Positions 32,063-41,876 of a stretch of DNA of 64,000 bases are shown here, in pieces. The notes beneath the pieces were generated by a model. That model saw only the letters and a program-made list of their open reading frames with translations, was not told the origin of the DNA and searched no databases. The stretch covers positions 1,305,501 to 1,369,500 of the forward strand of contig NZ_CP030862.1 of assembly GCF_003325375.1 (NCBI RefSeq), written 5' to 3'. Within the stretch, counting starts at the first letter, position 1. Every line of letters starts with the position of its first letter. The DNA is from Streptomyces globosus. Lineage in GTDB: Bacteria > Actinomycetota > Actinomycetes > Streptomycetales > Streptomycetaceae. Made by a program: the position numbers and the translations under genes.

Positions 32063-33010
32063 ATGACTGCAAAGACCCCGGACGTCTGGCTCCCGTTCCC
32101 GGCGGAGGAGGTCGAGGGCCTTCCCGACTGCTTCCGCTACCGGCGCTGGGACGGCGAGGACGACTTCCCCGCCGACCCGGCCGACTGCACCTTCTACGTC
32201 ACCCCGTACATGAAGTCGCCCGAGGTGACCCTGCGGCCGCTGGCGGGCATGCCGGACATCGAGGTCGTGCAGACCCTCACCGCCGGCGTCGACCACGTCC
32301 TCGGCGGCCTCGACCGCCTGCCGGCCGGAGTCCGGCTCTGCAACGCCCGCGGGGTGCACGAGGCCAGCACGGCCGAGCTCGCCCTCACCCTCGTCCTCGC
32401 CTCGCTGCGCGGCATCCCCCGCATGGTCCGCGGCCAGGACCGCGAGCAGTGGCTCGGCGGCTTCTACTCCGCCCTCGCCGACAAGTCCGTGCTCATCGTC
32501 GGCTACGGATCCGTCGGCGCAGCCGTCGAAGACCGGCTCGCGGCATTCGAGTGCGCGCGGATCATGCGCGTCGCGCGCTCGGCGCGCACTACCGCGCGCG
32601 GGCCCGTCCACGCTCTCCACGACCTTCCCCGCCTCCTCCCGGAAGCCGACGTCGTGATCCTGTGCACCCCGCTCACCGGCGCGACCCGCGGCCTCGCGGG
32701 CAGGGACTTCCTCGCGGCGATGGCGGACGGCGCCCTGCTGGTGAACGTCGCCCGCGGGCCCGTCGTCGACACCGGCGCCCTGCTCGCCGAGCTGGAGTCC
32801 GGCCGGCTGAGCGCGGCCCTCGACGTCACCGACCCCGAGCCGCTGCCCGCCGGACATCCGCTGTGGCACGCTCCCCACGTCCTCATCACGCCGCACGTCG
32901 GCGGCAGCAGCTCTGCCTTCGAGCCGCGCGCCAAGCGCCTGGTGGCCCGCCAGCTCGGCCGGTTCGCAGCGGGGGAGCCGCTGGAGAACACCGTGCTGAT
33001 CACCAGCTGA
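32063..33010 (+). CDS. D-isomer specific 2-hydroxyacid dehydrogenase
   Basis: 315 aa. NAD-binding GYGSVG near residue 149 and the three catalytic residues in VARGPVVDT (Arg), DVTDPEPLP (Glu) and TPHVGGSSS (His). Reduces a 2-keto acid or oxidises a D-2-hydroxy acid; the substrate is unknown. The leaderless start lies 7 nt after TAGCCT (32050-32055), and a 10-bp palindrome GATCGCGATC (32032-32041) covers the region upstream of the -10. Confidence 0.9.
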   Translation: MTAKTPDVWLPFPAEEVEGLPDCFRYRRWDGEDDFPADPADCTFYVTPYMKSPEVTLRPLAGMPDIEVVQTLTAGVDHVLGGLDRLPAGVRLCNARGVHEASTAELALTLVLASLRGIPRMVRGQDREQWLGGFYSALADKSVLIVGYGSVGAAVEDRLAAFECARIMRVARSARTTARGPVHALHDLPRLLPEADVVILCTPLTGATRGLAGRDFLAAMADGALLVNVARGPVVDTGALLAELESGRLSAALDVTDPEPLPAGHPLWHAPHVLITPHVGGSSSAFEPRAKRLVARQLGRFAAGEPLENTVLITS

Positions 33011-33072
33011 CGCGCGGTGCGCACGCTCCGCATCCGTACGGATGCGCTCAGTGGCATCAATTCCCCATATGG

Positions 33073-33107
33073 TAACTCAGCGTAAAACATCTATATCGCT
33101 GAGTGAC
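33073..33107 (+). promoter_or_regulatory. Two BldD-like boxes in an AT-rich island
   Basis: TAACTCAGCGTAAA (33073-33086) fits the BldD consensus TNACNCWGNGTNAN at every fixed position. A second copy, TATCGCTGAGTGAC (33094-33107), has one mismatch; the centres are 21 bp apart. The two form a larger dyad, arms GTAACTCAGCG and CGCTGAGTGAC (one mismatch). The 14 bp between the perfect inner arms is AT-rich, unusual for this genome. A possible -10 TATCGT is at 33118-33123. Confidence 0.75.
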
Positions 33108-33281
33108 GAAAGTGGTGTATCGTCCGGAACAAGGGGCTGCGCCACGAACGTCTGGCGCTGGGGTGATCGGACACTTTGGGGGGCGACGGGCGATGCACGG
33201 CCAATGGACCAGGGATCCGCTGCGGCACAGCCGCCGGAAACGACGAAGGGGCGCGCCGGAACCGGCCTGCGAGGGGGACCG

Positions 33282-36185
33282 GTGAACGCCCCGGGCGCGG
33301 CCGCGGTCGGCCGGCCGCACTCCTGCGGGGGCGGCAGGAGCCTCGCGATGCAGCTGCTCCTCGCCGTGGTCAGCGGCGGCTACGCGGTCGGCGCCGCCCT
33401 CGGGTGGGGATCCCAGGACCTCGCCGAGATCATGGGCGACTTCGGCCTCAGCGCCGCCGCCCTGCTCGCGGCCGTCTCCTGCTACGCGTACGCGCGGACC
33501 ATCGACAGCCGCGAGCGCCCCGCCTGGCTGCTCTTCGCGTTCTCCTCCCTCATGGGAGCCTGCGGCAACGCCGTCTGGGGCTGGTACGAGGTCGTCCTCG
33601 GCGAGCCCGTGCCCAAGCCGTCGCTGGCCGACTTCGCCTTCCTCTGCTTCGCGCCGCCCGCCATCGTCGGCCTGCTCGTCCTCGCCAAGCGCCCCGTCAC
33701 GCGGGCCGGCTGGGTGTGCCTCGCGCTCGACTCCTGGCTCATCGGCGGCTCACTGCTCACCCTCTCCTGGAGCCTCGCCCTGGCCAACGCCGCGCGGACG
33801 GCCCAGGAGGGCGTCGCCGGCAGTGTGCCGCGCGCCGCGTTCTCGCTCGCCTACCCCCTGCTCGACATCGCCCTCGTCTCGATGGTGCTCGTCCTGCACT
33901 TCCGGCGCTCCGAGGTCAACCGGTCCGCCGTCAACACCGCCATCGCGGCGCTGGCCCTCACCGTGCTGAGCGACGCCCTGTTCACCTCGCCGCTGCTGGG
34001 CGCGGGCTACCAGTCAGGCCAGCTGCTGGACGCGGGCTGGTTCGCGGGCTCGCTCCTCCTCGCGTACGCGCCGTGGGGCGCCCGCCGGCTGCCGTCCGGC
34101 CCCGCCGGGCGGCACCCCGACCGCCAGGCCGGCCGCCCCATCACCGGCTCGCTGCCCGCGCTGACGCCGTACCTGGCGGCCGCCGTCTGCACCCTGGGGA
34201 TCCTGTACAACGTCGTCGACGGGCGGAAGGTCGACCGCGTGGTCGTCTTCACCGGCTGCACCGTCGTCCTCGCCCTCGTCATCCGCCAGGGCATCATGCT
34301 CCTCGACAACATCGCGCTGACGCAGGAGCTGGCGCAGAAGGAGAACCACTTCCGCTCCCTGGTCCAGGGCTCCAGCGACGTCATCATGATCGCCGACCCG
34401 GCCGGGACGCTCCGCTACGTCAGCCCGGCCGCCGCGGGGGTGTACGGCCGCGAGGCGGAGGAGCTGGTCGGCACGGAGCTCGCCTCGCTGATCCACCCGC
34501 ACGACCTGGGCCGCGTCGTCCACGAGGTGCGCCGCTTCCTCGCCGCCCCGCCGGCCGAGGAGCCCACCACCCGCATCGAGTGCCGCTTCAAGTCGGGCGG
34601 CGGCGAATGGCTCAACGTCGAATCCACCGTCAACCGCCACCAGGGCGGCCTCATCCTCAACAGCCGCGACGTCACCGAACGCGTCCGGCTCCAGGCCCAG
34701 CTCCAGCACAGCGCCGAGCACGACCCGCTCACCGACCTCCCCAACCGGGCCCTGTTCACCCGCCGGGTCCGCCGGGCCCTCACCGGGCGGCGCGCCGGCG
34801 ACCGCGGCGCCGCGGTCCTCTTCATCGACCTCGACGGCTTCAAGGCCGTCAACGACACCATCGGCCACCAGGCAGGGGACGAGCTGCTCGTCGAGGCCGC
34901 GCGCCGCCTCCAGGACTCGGTGCGCGCCGGGGACACCGCCGCCCGCCTCGGCGGCGACGAGTTCGCCGCACTGATCGCCGGCGACGCTGGCCGCGACCGG
35001 GGCGCCCGCGAGCACCAGGTCCGCGAGATCGCGGACCGGCTGCGCGCCACCCTCTCCCAGCCGTACCGGGTCGGCGGGACCGAGGTGAGGGTGGCCGCCA
35101 GCATCGGCGTGGCCTTCGCCGAACCGGGGATCACCCCGACCGACCTCATGCGGAACGCGGACCTCGCGATGTACCGGGCGAAGGCGGGCGGCAAGGACCG
35201 CGTCGAGCTGTACGCCCCGCAGATGCAGGCCGACGCCGTACGGCGGGCGGAGGCCGCCGGCCGGCTGCGGACGGCGCTGCGCGGCGGCGAGTTCGCCCTG
35301 CTGCACCAGCCGGTCGTCTCGCTGGAGACGGGCGAGGTCAGCGCCGTCGCGGCGCAGGCCCGCTGGCGCTCGGGGCAGGGGATCCTCTTCACCCCCGCCG
35401 AGTTCCTGAGAGTCGCCGAGCAGGGCGAGGGCGTCCCGTCGGCAGAGGCGGCCGCCGCGCACCAGCCGGAGGGGGCGTTCGGAACCGGGCGCGGCCGGCC
35501 CGCGGAGATCGCCCGCTGGCTGCTGGAGCAGGCCGTCCGGGAGGCGGCCGACCGGCACGCGGCGGGGCACGGCGTACCGGTGTGCGTGCGGATGGGCGCC
35601 GACCGGCTGCTGGACCGGGCCGGACCGCCCGGCTCCCTGGAGGCGCTGCTGCGCCGCCACGGGCTGCCTCCGGGGGCGCTGGTCGTCGAACTGGCCGAGT
35701 GCGACCCCAGGGTCCCCTTCGACGAGCTGGAGCGCCGCCTGGCCGCCCTGCGCCGGCTCGGCGTCCTGGTCGCCCTCGACGGCTTCGGCAGCGGCTACGC
35801 CGGCATCGGGGCCCTGCGCCGGCTGCCGGTGGACATCCTCAAGCTGGACCCCGCGCTGGTCGCGGGCGTCGTCGAGTCCTCCCGCCTCCGCAAGATCACC
35901 GCGGGCCTCTTGCGCATCGCAAACGATCTGGGCATGCAGTCCGCGGCCGAGGGGGTCGACCTGCCGGAGCAGGTCCTGGCCCTGCGGTCCATGGGATGCA
36001 CGCACGGCCAGGGACTGGCGTTTTCCGGCCCGCTCGACGAGTACAGGCTGCGGCGCGCGCTGGTGCGCGGTACGTTCCCAGTACCGGGCGGGGCGGTCGA
36101 GCCCGCCCTGGCCGGTGGTGCGTCCGGGGGCGCGATGGCCGTCCGGAGAGGCTCACATAATGAGACGCCCGTCCCACCTACTTGA
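33282..36185 (+). CDS. Membrane PAS-GGDEF protein with degenerate EAL domain
   Basis: About 967 aa from GTG 33282 (GAGGGGG 4-7 nt upstream). The frame is open to 33042, but the extra codons (including ATG 33204) have ordinary third-position bases, unlike the strongly GC-biased gene body. About ten membrane helices (residues 25-340), a PAS domain (about 355-465), GGDEF at 557-561 preceded by an RxxD inhibitory site (RAGD 548-551), then an EAL-like domain in which EAL is replaced by AAQ (690-692) and DDFGTGYSSL by DGFGSGYAGI. Predicted diguanylate cyclase, not phosphodiesterase. Two BldD-like boxes lie upstream. It is one of the Streptomyces Cdg proteins; I cannot assign the letter. Confidence 0.88.
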   Translation: MNAPGAAAVGRPHSCGGGRSLAMQLLLAVVSGGYAVGAALGWGSQDLAEIMGDFGLSAAALLAAVSCYAYARTIDSRERPAWLLFAFSSLMGACGNAVWGWYEVVLGEPVPKPSLADFAFLCFAPPAIVGLLVLAKRPVTRAGWVCLALDSWLIGGSLLTLSWSLALANAARTAQEGVAGSVPRAAFSLAYPLLDIALVSMVLVLHFRRSEVNRSAVNTAIAALALTVLSDALFTSPLLGAGYQSGQLLDAGWFAGSLLLAYAPWGARRLPSGPAGRHPDRQAGRPITGSLPALTPYLAAAVCTLGILYNVVDGRKVDRVVVFTGCTVVLALVIRQGIMLLDNIALTQELAQKENHFRSLVQGSSDVIMIADPAGTLRYVSPAAAGVYGREAEELVGTELASLIHPHDLGRVVHEVRRFLAAPPAEEPTTRIECRFKSGGGEWLNVESTVNRHQGGLILNSRDVTERVRLQAQLQHSAEHDPLTDLPNRALFTRRVRRALTGRRAGDRGAAVLFIDLDGFKAVNDTIGHQAGDELLVEAARRLQDSVRAGDTAARLGGDEFAALIAGDAGRDRGAREHQVREIADRLRATLSQPYRVGGTEVRVAASIGVAFAEPGITPTDLMRNADLAMYRAKAGGKDRVELYAPQMQADAVRRAEAAGRLRTALRGGEFALLHQPVVSLETGEVSAVAAQARWRSGQGILFTPAEFLRVAEQGEGVPSAEAAAAHQPEGAFGTGRGRPAEIARWLLEQAVREAADRHAAGHGVPVCVRMGADRLLDRAGPPGSLEALLRRHGLPPGALVVELAECDPRVPFDELERRLAALRRLGVLVALDGFGSGYAGIGALRRLPVDILKLDPALVAGVVESSRLRKITAGLLRIANDLGMQSAAEGVDLPEQVLALRSMGCTHGQGLAFSGPLDEYRLRRALVRGTFPVPGGAVEPALAGGASGGAMAVRRGSHNETPVPPT
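36156..36161 (+). promoter_or_regulatory. Candidate -10 for the ilvB leader transcript
   Basis: CATAAT lies inside the 3' end of the upstream gene, 58 bp before the leader-peptide ATG. TTGACA at 36182-36187 has no matching -10 at the right distance and was not preferred. Confidence 0.45.
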
Positions 36186-36218
36186 CATCCCCCTCCCGGC
36201 GGAGGGAGGGTCAGTGCC

Positions 36219-36260
36219 ATGCGCACCCGAATTCTCGTACTTGGAAAGCGCGTCGGCTGA
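36219..36260 (+). CDS. ilvB leader peptide (13 aa, Ile-Leu-Val-Leu)
   Basis: Encodes MRTRILVLGKRVG. The run Ile-Leu-Val-Leu uses ATT, CTC, GTA and CTT, of which three are rare in Streptomyces, as expected for a peptide that senses branched-chain aminoacyl-tRNAs. The site GGAGGGAGGG (36201-36210) lies 8 nt before the ATG and may itself pair with CCCTCCC (36191-36197). It precedes a terminator in the ilvB leader. Confidence 0.88.
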   Translation: MRTRILVLGKRVG

Positions 36261-36336
36261 AGCCGGGACCTGCATGTCCCCGCTCCGTGCACCCGACGCG
36301 CTCCCCTCGCTTGCCATCCGGCACGAGGGGTTTTTT
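36247..36336 (+). promoter_or_regulatory. Transcription attenuator of ilvBNC
   Basis: Segment A (36247-36256, end of the leader peptide gene) is perfectly complementary over 10 bp to segment B (36293-36302). The terminator is CCCCTCG (36303-36309) with CGAGGGG (36324-36330), followed directly by TTTTTT. An alternative helix pairs 36278-36290 with 36321-36330 and would take up the 3' arm. Inferred model: a ribosome stalled at Ile/Leu/Val codons masks A, frees the loop and favours the alternative helix, so transcription reaches ilvB. Confidence 0.85.
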
Positions 36337-36389
36337 GTTGCACTGGCACACCTTCGAACCGTCGTAAAACCCTCAGCTTCGAGAAGAGA

Positions 36390-38276
36390 ATGCCGATGAC
36401 CGAGCAGGCCTCCGGGGCCCAGCATCCGCAGCCGCGGCCCCGTTCCGGCGGACAGCAGCCCGCCGCCGTTGAGCACGTCACGGGTGCGCAGTCCCTCATC
36501 CGCTCTCTCGAAGAGGTGGGGTGCGACACCGTCTTCGGCATTCCGGGCGGCGCGATCCTCCCGGCGTACGACCCGATGATGGACAGCACCAAGGTCCGCC
36601 ACATCCTGGTCCGGCACGAGCAGGGCGCCGGACACGCGGCCACCGGCTACGCGCAGGCCACCGGCAAGGTCGGCGTCTGCATGGCCACCTCCGGCCCCGG
36701 CGCCACCAACCTCGTCACCCCGATCGCCGACGCGCACATGGACTCCGTCCCGCTCGTCGCCATCACCGGCCAGGTCTCCTCCAAGGCGATCGGCACCGAC
36801 GCCTTCCAGGAGGCGGACATCGTCGGCATCACCATGCCGATCACCAAGCACAACTTCCTGGTCACCAAGGCCGAGGACATCCCGAAGACCATCGCCGAGG
36901 CCTTCCACATCGCGTCCACCGGCCGCCCGGGCCCCGTCCTCGTCGACATCGCCAAGGACGCCCTCCAGGCCCGCACCGCCTTCTCCTGGCCGCCCGCCCA
37001 GGACCTGCCCGGCTACCGCCCGGTCACCAAGCCGCACGCCAAGCAGATCCGCGAGGCCGCCAAGCTGATCTGCCAGGCCAAGCGCCCCGTCCTGTACGTC
37101 GGCGGCGGCGTCATGAAGTCCGGCGCGACCGCCGAGCTGAAGGTCCTCGCGGAGCTGTCCGGCGTCCCGGTCACCACCACCCTGATGGCGCTGGGCTCCT
37201 TCCCCGACAGCCACCCGCTGCACATCGGCATGCCGGGCATGCACGGCGCGGTCACCGCCGTCACCGCCCTGCAGAAGTCCGACCTGCTGATCGCGCTCGG
37301 CACCCGCTTCGACGACCGGGTCACCGGCAAGCTCGACAGCTTCGCCCCCTACGCCAAGGTCATCCACGCGGACATCGACCCCGCCGAGATCGGCAAGAAC
37401 CGCGAGGTCGACGTCCCGATCGTCGGCGACGCCCGCGAGGTCATCGCCGACCTGATCCAGGCGATCCAGGCCGAGCACAACGACGGCAACGCCGGCGACT
37501 ACGCCGCCTGGTGGAGGGACCTCAACCGCTGGCGCGAGACCTACCCGCTGGGCTACGACACGCCCGACGACGGCATGCTCTCGCCGCAGCAGGTCATCCA
37601 GCGCATCGGCGAACTCGCCCCGCCGCACACGGTCTTCGCGGCCGGCGTCGGCCAGCACCAGATGTGGGCCTCGCACTTCATCCAGTACGAGGAGCCCCGC
37701 ACCTGGCTCAACTCCGGCGGCGCCGGAACCATGGGGTACGCGGTCCCCGCCGCGATGGGCGCCAAGGTCGGCGCCCCGGACCGCACGGTCTGGGCGATCG
37801 ACGGCGACGGCTGCTTCCAGATGACCAACCAGGAACTCGTCACCTGCGCCCTGAACAACATCCCGATCAAGGTCGCGATCATCAACAACGGCGCGCTGGG
37901 CATGGTCCGCCAGTGGCAGACCCTCTTCTACAACCAGCGGTACTCCAACACCGTGCTGCACGCCGACGACACCGGCCACGACACCGTCGGCTCCCAGCTC
38001 GGCGAGTCGACCGCGCCCCGCAAGGGCACCCGCGTCCCGGACTTCGTCAAGCTGTCCGAGGCGATGGGCTGCGTGGCGCTGCGCTGCGAGGACCCGGCCG
38101 ACCTCGACAAGGTCATCGCCGAGGCCAACGCCATCAACGACCGCCCCGTCGTCATCGACTTCATCGTCCACGAGGACGCCATGGTGTGGCCGATGGTCGC
38201 CGCCGGCACCTCCAACGACGAGGTCATGGCCGCCCGGGGCGTCCGTCCCGACTTCGGCGACAACGAAGACGACTGA
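36390..38276 (+). CDS. ilvB: Acetolactate synthase large subunit
   Basis: 628 aa, ThDP- and FAD-dependent. First common step of valine, leucine and isoleucine synthesis. Typical features: the glutamate region [51 protein letters not shown] (read as two motifs, HEQGA and GPGATN), the FAD region [12 protein letters not shown], and the ThDP motif [12 protein letters not shown] to [15 protein letters not shown] 36390 or ATG 36396 may be used; GAGAAGAGA lies just upstream. Expression is controlled by the attenuator. ilvN follows 31 bp later. Confidence 0.97.
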   Translation: MPMTEQASGAQHPQPRPRSGGQQPAAVEHVTGAQSLIRSLEEVGCDTVFGIPGGAILPAYDPMMDSTKVRHILVRHEQGAGHAATGYAQATGKVGVCMATSGPGATNLVTPIADAHMDSVPLVAITGQVSSKAIGTDAFQEADIVGITMPITKHNFLVTKAEDIPKTIAEAFHIASTGRPGPVLVDIAKDALQARTAFSWPPAQDLPGYRPVTKPHAKQIREAAKLICQAKRPVLYVGGGVMKSGATAELKVLAELSGVPVTTTLMALGSFPDSHPLHIGMPGMHGAVTAVTALQKSDLLIALGTRFDDRVTGKLDSFAPYAKVIHADIDPAEIGKNREVDVPIVGDAREVIADLIQAIQAEHNDGNAGDYAAWWRDLNRWRETYPLGYDTPDDGMLSPQQVIQRIGELAPPHTVFAAGVGQHQMWASHFIQYEEPRTWLNSGGAGTMGYAVPAAMGAKVGAPDRTVWAIDGDGCFQMTNQELVTCALNNIPIKVAIINNGALGMVRQWQTLFYNQRYSNTVLHADDTGHDTVGSQLGESTAPRKGTRVPDFVKLSEAMGCVALRCEDPADLDKVIAEANAINDRPVVIDFIVHEDAMVWPMVAAGTSNDEVMAARGVRPDFGDNEDD

Positions 38277-38307
38277 GCCGGAAGAGCCGAGAGAGAGAAC
38301 GCCCCAC

Positions 38308-39928
<1,621 letters not shown>

Positions 39929-39935
39929 CCCGCGG

Positions 39936-39966
39936 CGGGGCCGGGGCGCACACCGCCCCGGCCCCG
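39936..39966 (+). terminator. 13-bp hairpin after ilvC
   Basis: CGGGGCCGGGGCG (39936-39948) and CGCCCCGGCCCCG (39954-39966) are perfectly complementary around CACAC. It closes the ilvBNC operon. Confidence 0.88.
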
Positions 39967-40058
39967 CGCCGCACCCCGGGCAGCCAGGAGCGCAGACCTC
40001 GGCAGCGTGGCTTGTCCACCCCGGCCAACCCCGGACGGGTGATCCTTACGGACAGGCG

Positions 40059-40087
40059 GAAACCGGTTTCGGATCCGCCACTACACT
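40059..40087 (+). promoter_or_regulatory. serA promoter with 12-bp palindrome
   Basis: GAAACCGGTTTC (40059-40070) is a perfect palindrome, flanked by the outer arms GGCGGA (40055-40060) and TCCGCC (40074-40079). The -10 TACACT (40082-40087) lies 11 bp downstream, so the palindrome covers the -35 position. A leader of about 105 nt follows, containing a further 12-bp palindrome at 40164-40175. Confidence 0.55.
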
Positions 40088-40198
40088 GCTCAACACAACG
40101 CGTCAGGCCCACAGTGTCGTGCGTCTTCCACGCGGCTAGCCCCTCCACCGCCTGCGGCCGTCGGGACGGCCGTCCGCACTGGACTTGTGAGGACCCAC

Positions 40199-41791
40199 GT
40201 GAGCTCGAAACCTGTCGTACTCATCGCCGAAGAGCTGTCGCCCGCCACCGTCGAGGCGCTCGGCCCGGACTTCGAGATCCGGCACTGCAACGGCGCCGAC
40301 CGCGCCGAGCTGATCCCCGCCATCGCCGACGTCGACGCCGTCCTGGTGCGCTCGGCGACGAAGGTCGACGCCGAGGCCATCGCCGCCGCCCGCAAGCTGA
40401 GGGTCGTCGCCCGCGCCGGAGTCGGCCTCGACAACGTCGACGTCTCCGCCGCCACCAAGGCCGGCGTGATGGTCGTGAACGCGCCGACCTCCAACATCGT
40501 CACCGCCGCCGAGCTCGCCTGCGGCCTGCTGATCGCCACCGCCCGCCACATCCCGCAGGCCAACACGGCCCTGAAGAACGGCGAGTGGAAGCGCAGCAAG
40601 TACACCGGCGTCGAGCTCAGCGAGAAGACCCTCGGCGTCGTCGGCCTCGGCCGGATCGGCGTGCTCGTCGCCCAGCGGATGTCCGCCTTCGGCATGAAGG
40701 TCGTCGCCTACGACCCCTACGTGCAGCCCGCGCGCGCCGCCCAGATGGGCGTCAAGATGCTCGCGCTGGACGAGCTGCTGGAGGTCGCCGACTTCATCAC
40801 CGTCCACCTGCCGAAGACGCCGGAGACGATCGGCCTCATCGGCGACGACGCCCTGCACAAGGTGAAGCCGTCGGTCCGGATCGTCAACGCGGCGCGCGGC
40901 GGCATCGTGGACGAGGCCGCGCTGTACTCCGCGCTCAAGGAGGGCCGCGTCGCCGGCGCCGGCCTCGACGTGTACGCGAAGGAGCCCTGCACGGACTCCC
41001 CGCTCTTCGAGCTCGACCAGGTCGTGTGCACCCCGCACCTCGGCGCGTCCACGGACGAGGCACAGGAGAAGGCCGGCATCGCCGTCGCCAGGTCGGTGCG
41101 CCTCGCCCTGGCCGGCGAGCTCGTCCCGGACGCGGTCAACGTCCAGGGCGGCGTGATCGCCGAGGACGTCCGCCCGGGCCTGCCGCTGGCCGAGAAGCTC
41201 GGCCGGATCTTCACCGCGCTCGCCGGCGAGGTCGCGGTCCGCCTCGACGTCGAGGTGTGCGGCGAGATCACCCAGCACGACGTGAAGGTGCTGGAGCTCT
41301 CCGCCCTCAAGGGCGTCTTCGAGGACGTCGTCGACGAGACGGTCTCCTACGTCAACGCCCCGCTGTTCGCGCAGGAGCGCGGCGTCGAGGTCCGCCTGAC
41401 CACCAGCTCGGAGTCCCCGGACCACCGCAACGTGGTGACCGTCCGCGGCACCCTGTCGGACGGCCAGGAGGTGGCGGTCTCCGGCACCCTGGCCGGCCCC
41501 AAGCACCTCCAGAAGATCGTCGGCGTCGGCGAGTACGACGTGGACCTGGCGCTCGCCGACCACATGGTCGTGCTGCGCTACACCGACCGGCCCGGCGTCG
41601 TCGGCACCGTCGGCCGGATCCTCGGCGAGGGCGGCCTGAACATCGCGGGCATGCAGGTGGCGCGGGCGGAGGAGCACGGCGAGGCGCTTGCGGTCCTCAC
41701 CGTGGACGACACCGTTCCGGCGGCCGTGCTGGCCGACATCGCGGAAGCGATCGGCGCGACCTCGGCCCGCACGGTGAACCTGGCCGGCTGA
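40199..41791 (+). CDS. serA: D-3-phosphoglycerate dehydrogenase
   Basis: 530 aa, long actinobacterial type. First step of serine synthesis. GTG 40199 with TGAGGA at 5 nt; a GTG 12 bp upstream is possible. NAD domain with GLGRIGVLVAQR, catalytic NAARGGIVDEAAL (Arg), DVYAKEP (Glu) and TPHLGASTDEAQ (His), then the allosteric substrate-binding domain (about 315-450) and a C-terminal ACT domain (about 455-530) for serine inhibition. Confidence 0.96.
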   Translation: MSSKPVVLIAEELSPATVEALGPDFEIRHCNGADRAELIPAIADVDAVLVRSATKVDAEAIAAARKLRVVARAGVGLDNVDVSAATKAGVMVVNAPTSNIVTAAELACGLLIATARHIPQANTALKNGEWKRSKYTGVELSEKTLGVVGLGRIGVLVAQRMSAFGMKVVAYDPYVQPARAAQMGVKMLALDELLEVADFITVHLPKTPETIGLIGDDALHKVKPSVRIVNAARGGIVDEAALYSALKEGRVAGAGLDVYAKEPCTDSPLFELDQVVCTPHLGASTDEAQEKAGIAVARSVRLALAGELVPDAVNVQGGVIAEDVRPGLPLAEKLGRIFTALAGEVAVRLDVEVCGEITQHDVKVLELSALKGVFEDVVDETVSYVNAPLFAQERGVEVRLTTSSESPDHRNVVTVRGTLSDGQEVAVSGTLAGPKHLQKIVGVGEYDVDLALADHMVVLRYTDRPGVVGTVGRILGEGGLNIAGMQVARAEEHGEALAVLTVDDTVPAAVLADIAEAIGATSARTVNLAG

Positions 41792-41827
41792 CCGGGTAAG
41801 CGACCGTACGCCGCCGTACGCCGCCCG

Positions 41828-41855
41828 AGGGCCCGGGGAGCAGTCCCCGGGCCCT
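41828..41855 (+). terminator. 12-bp hairpin after serA
   Basis: AGGGCCCGGGGA (41828-41839) and TCCCCGGGCCCT (41844-41855) with a GCAG loop. A tandem 10-bp repeat CCGTACGCCG (41804-41813 and 41814-41823) precedes it. Confidence 0.85.
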
Positions 41856-41876
41856 TCGCGCGCGTCGCACCGGCCG

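Noticed and set aside
33042..33281. Upstream extension of the PAS-GGDEF protein
   Set aside because: Third codon positions are unbiased there and the stretch contains the BldD-like boxes and promoter.
36182..36187. TTGACA as -35 of ilvB
   Set aside because: No -10-like hexamer at 16-19 bp; the region there is a purine-rich ribosome site.
36191..36210. CCCTCCC/GGGAGGG hairpin as terminator of the GGDEF gene
   Set aside because: It contains the leader-peptide ribosome site and has no T tract; a role in hiding that site is equally likely.
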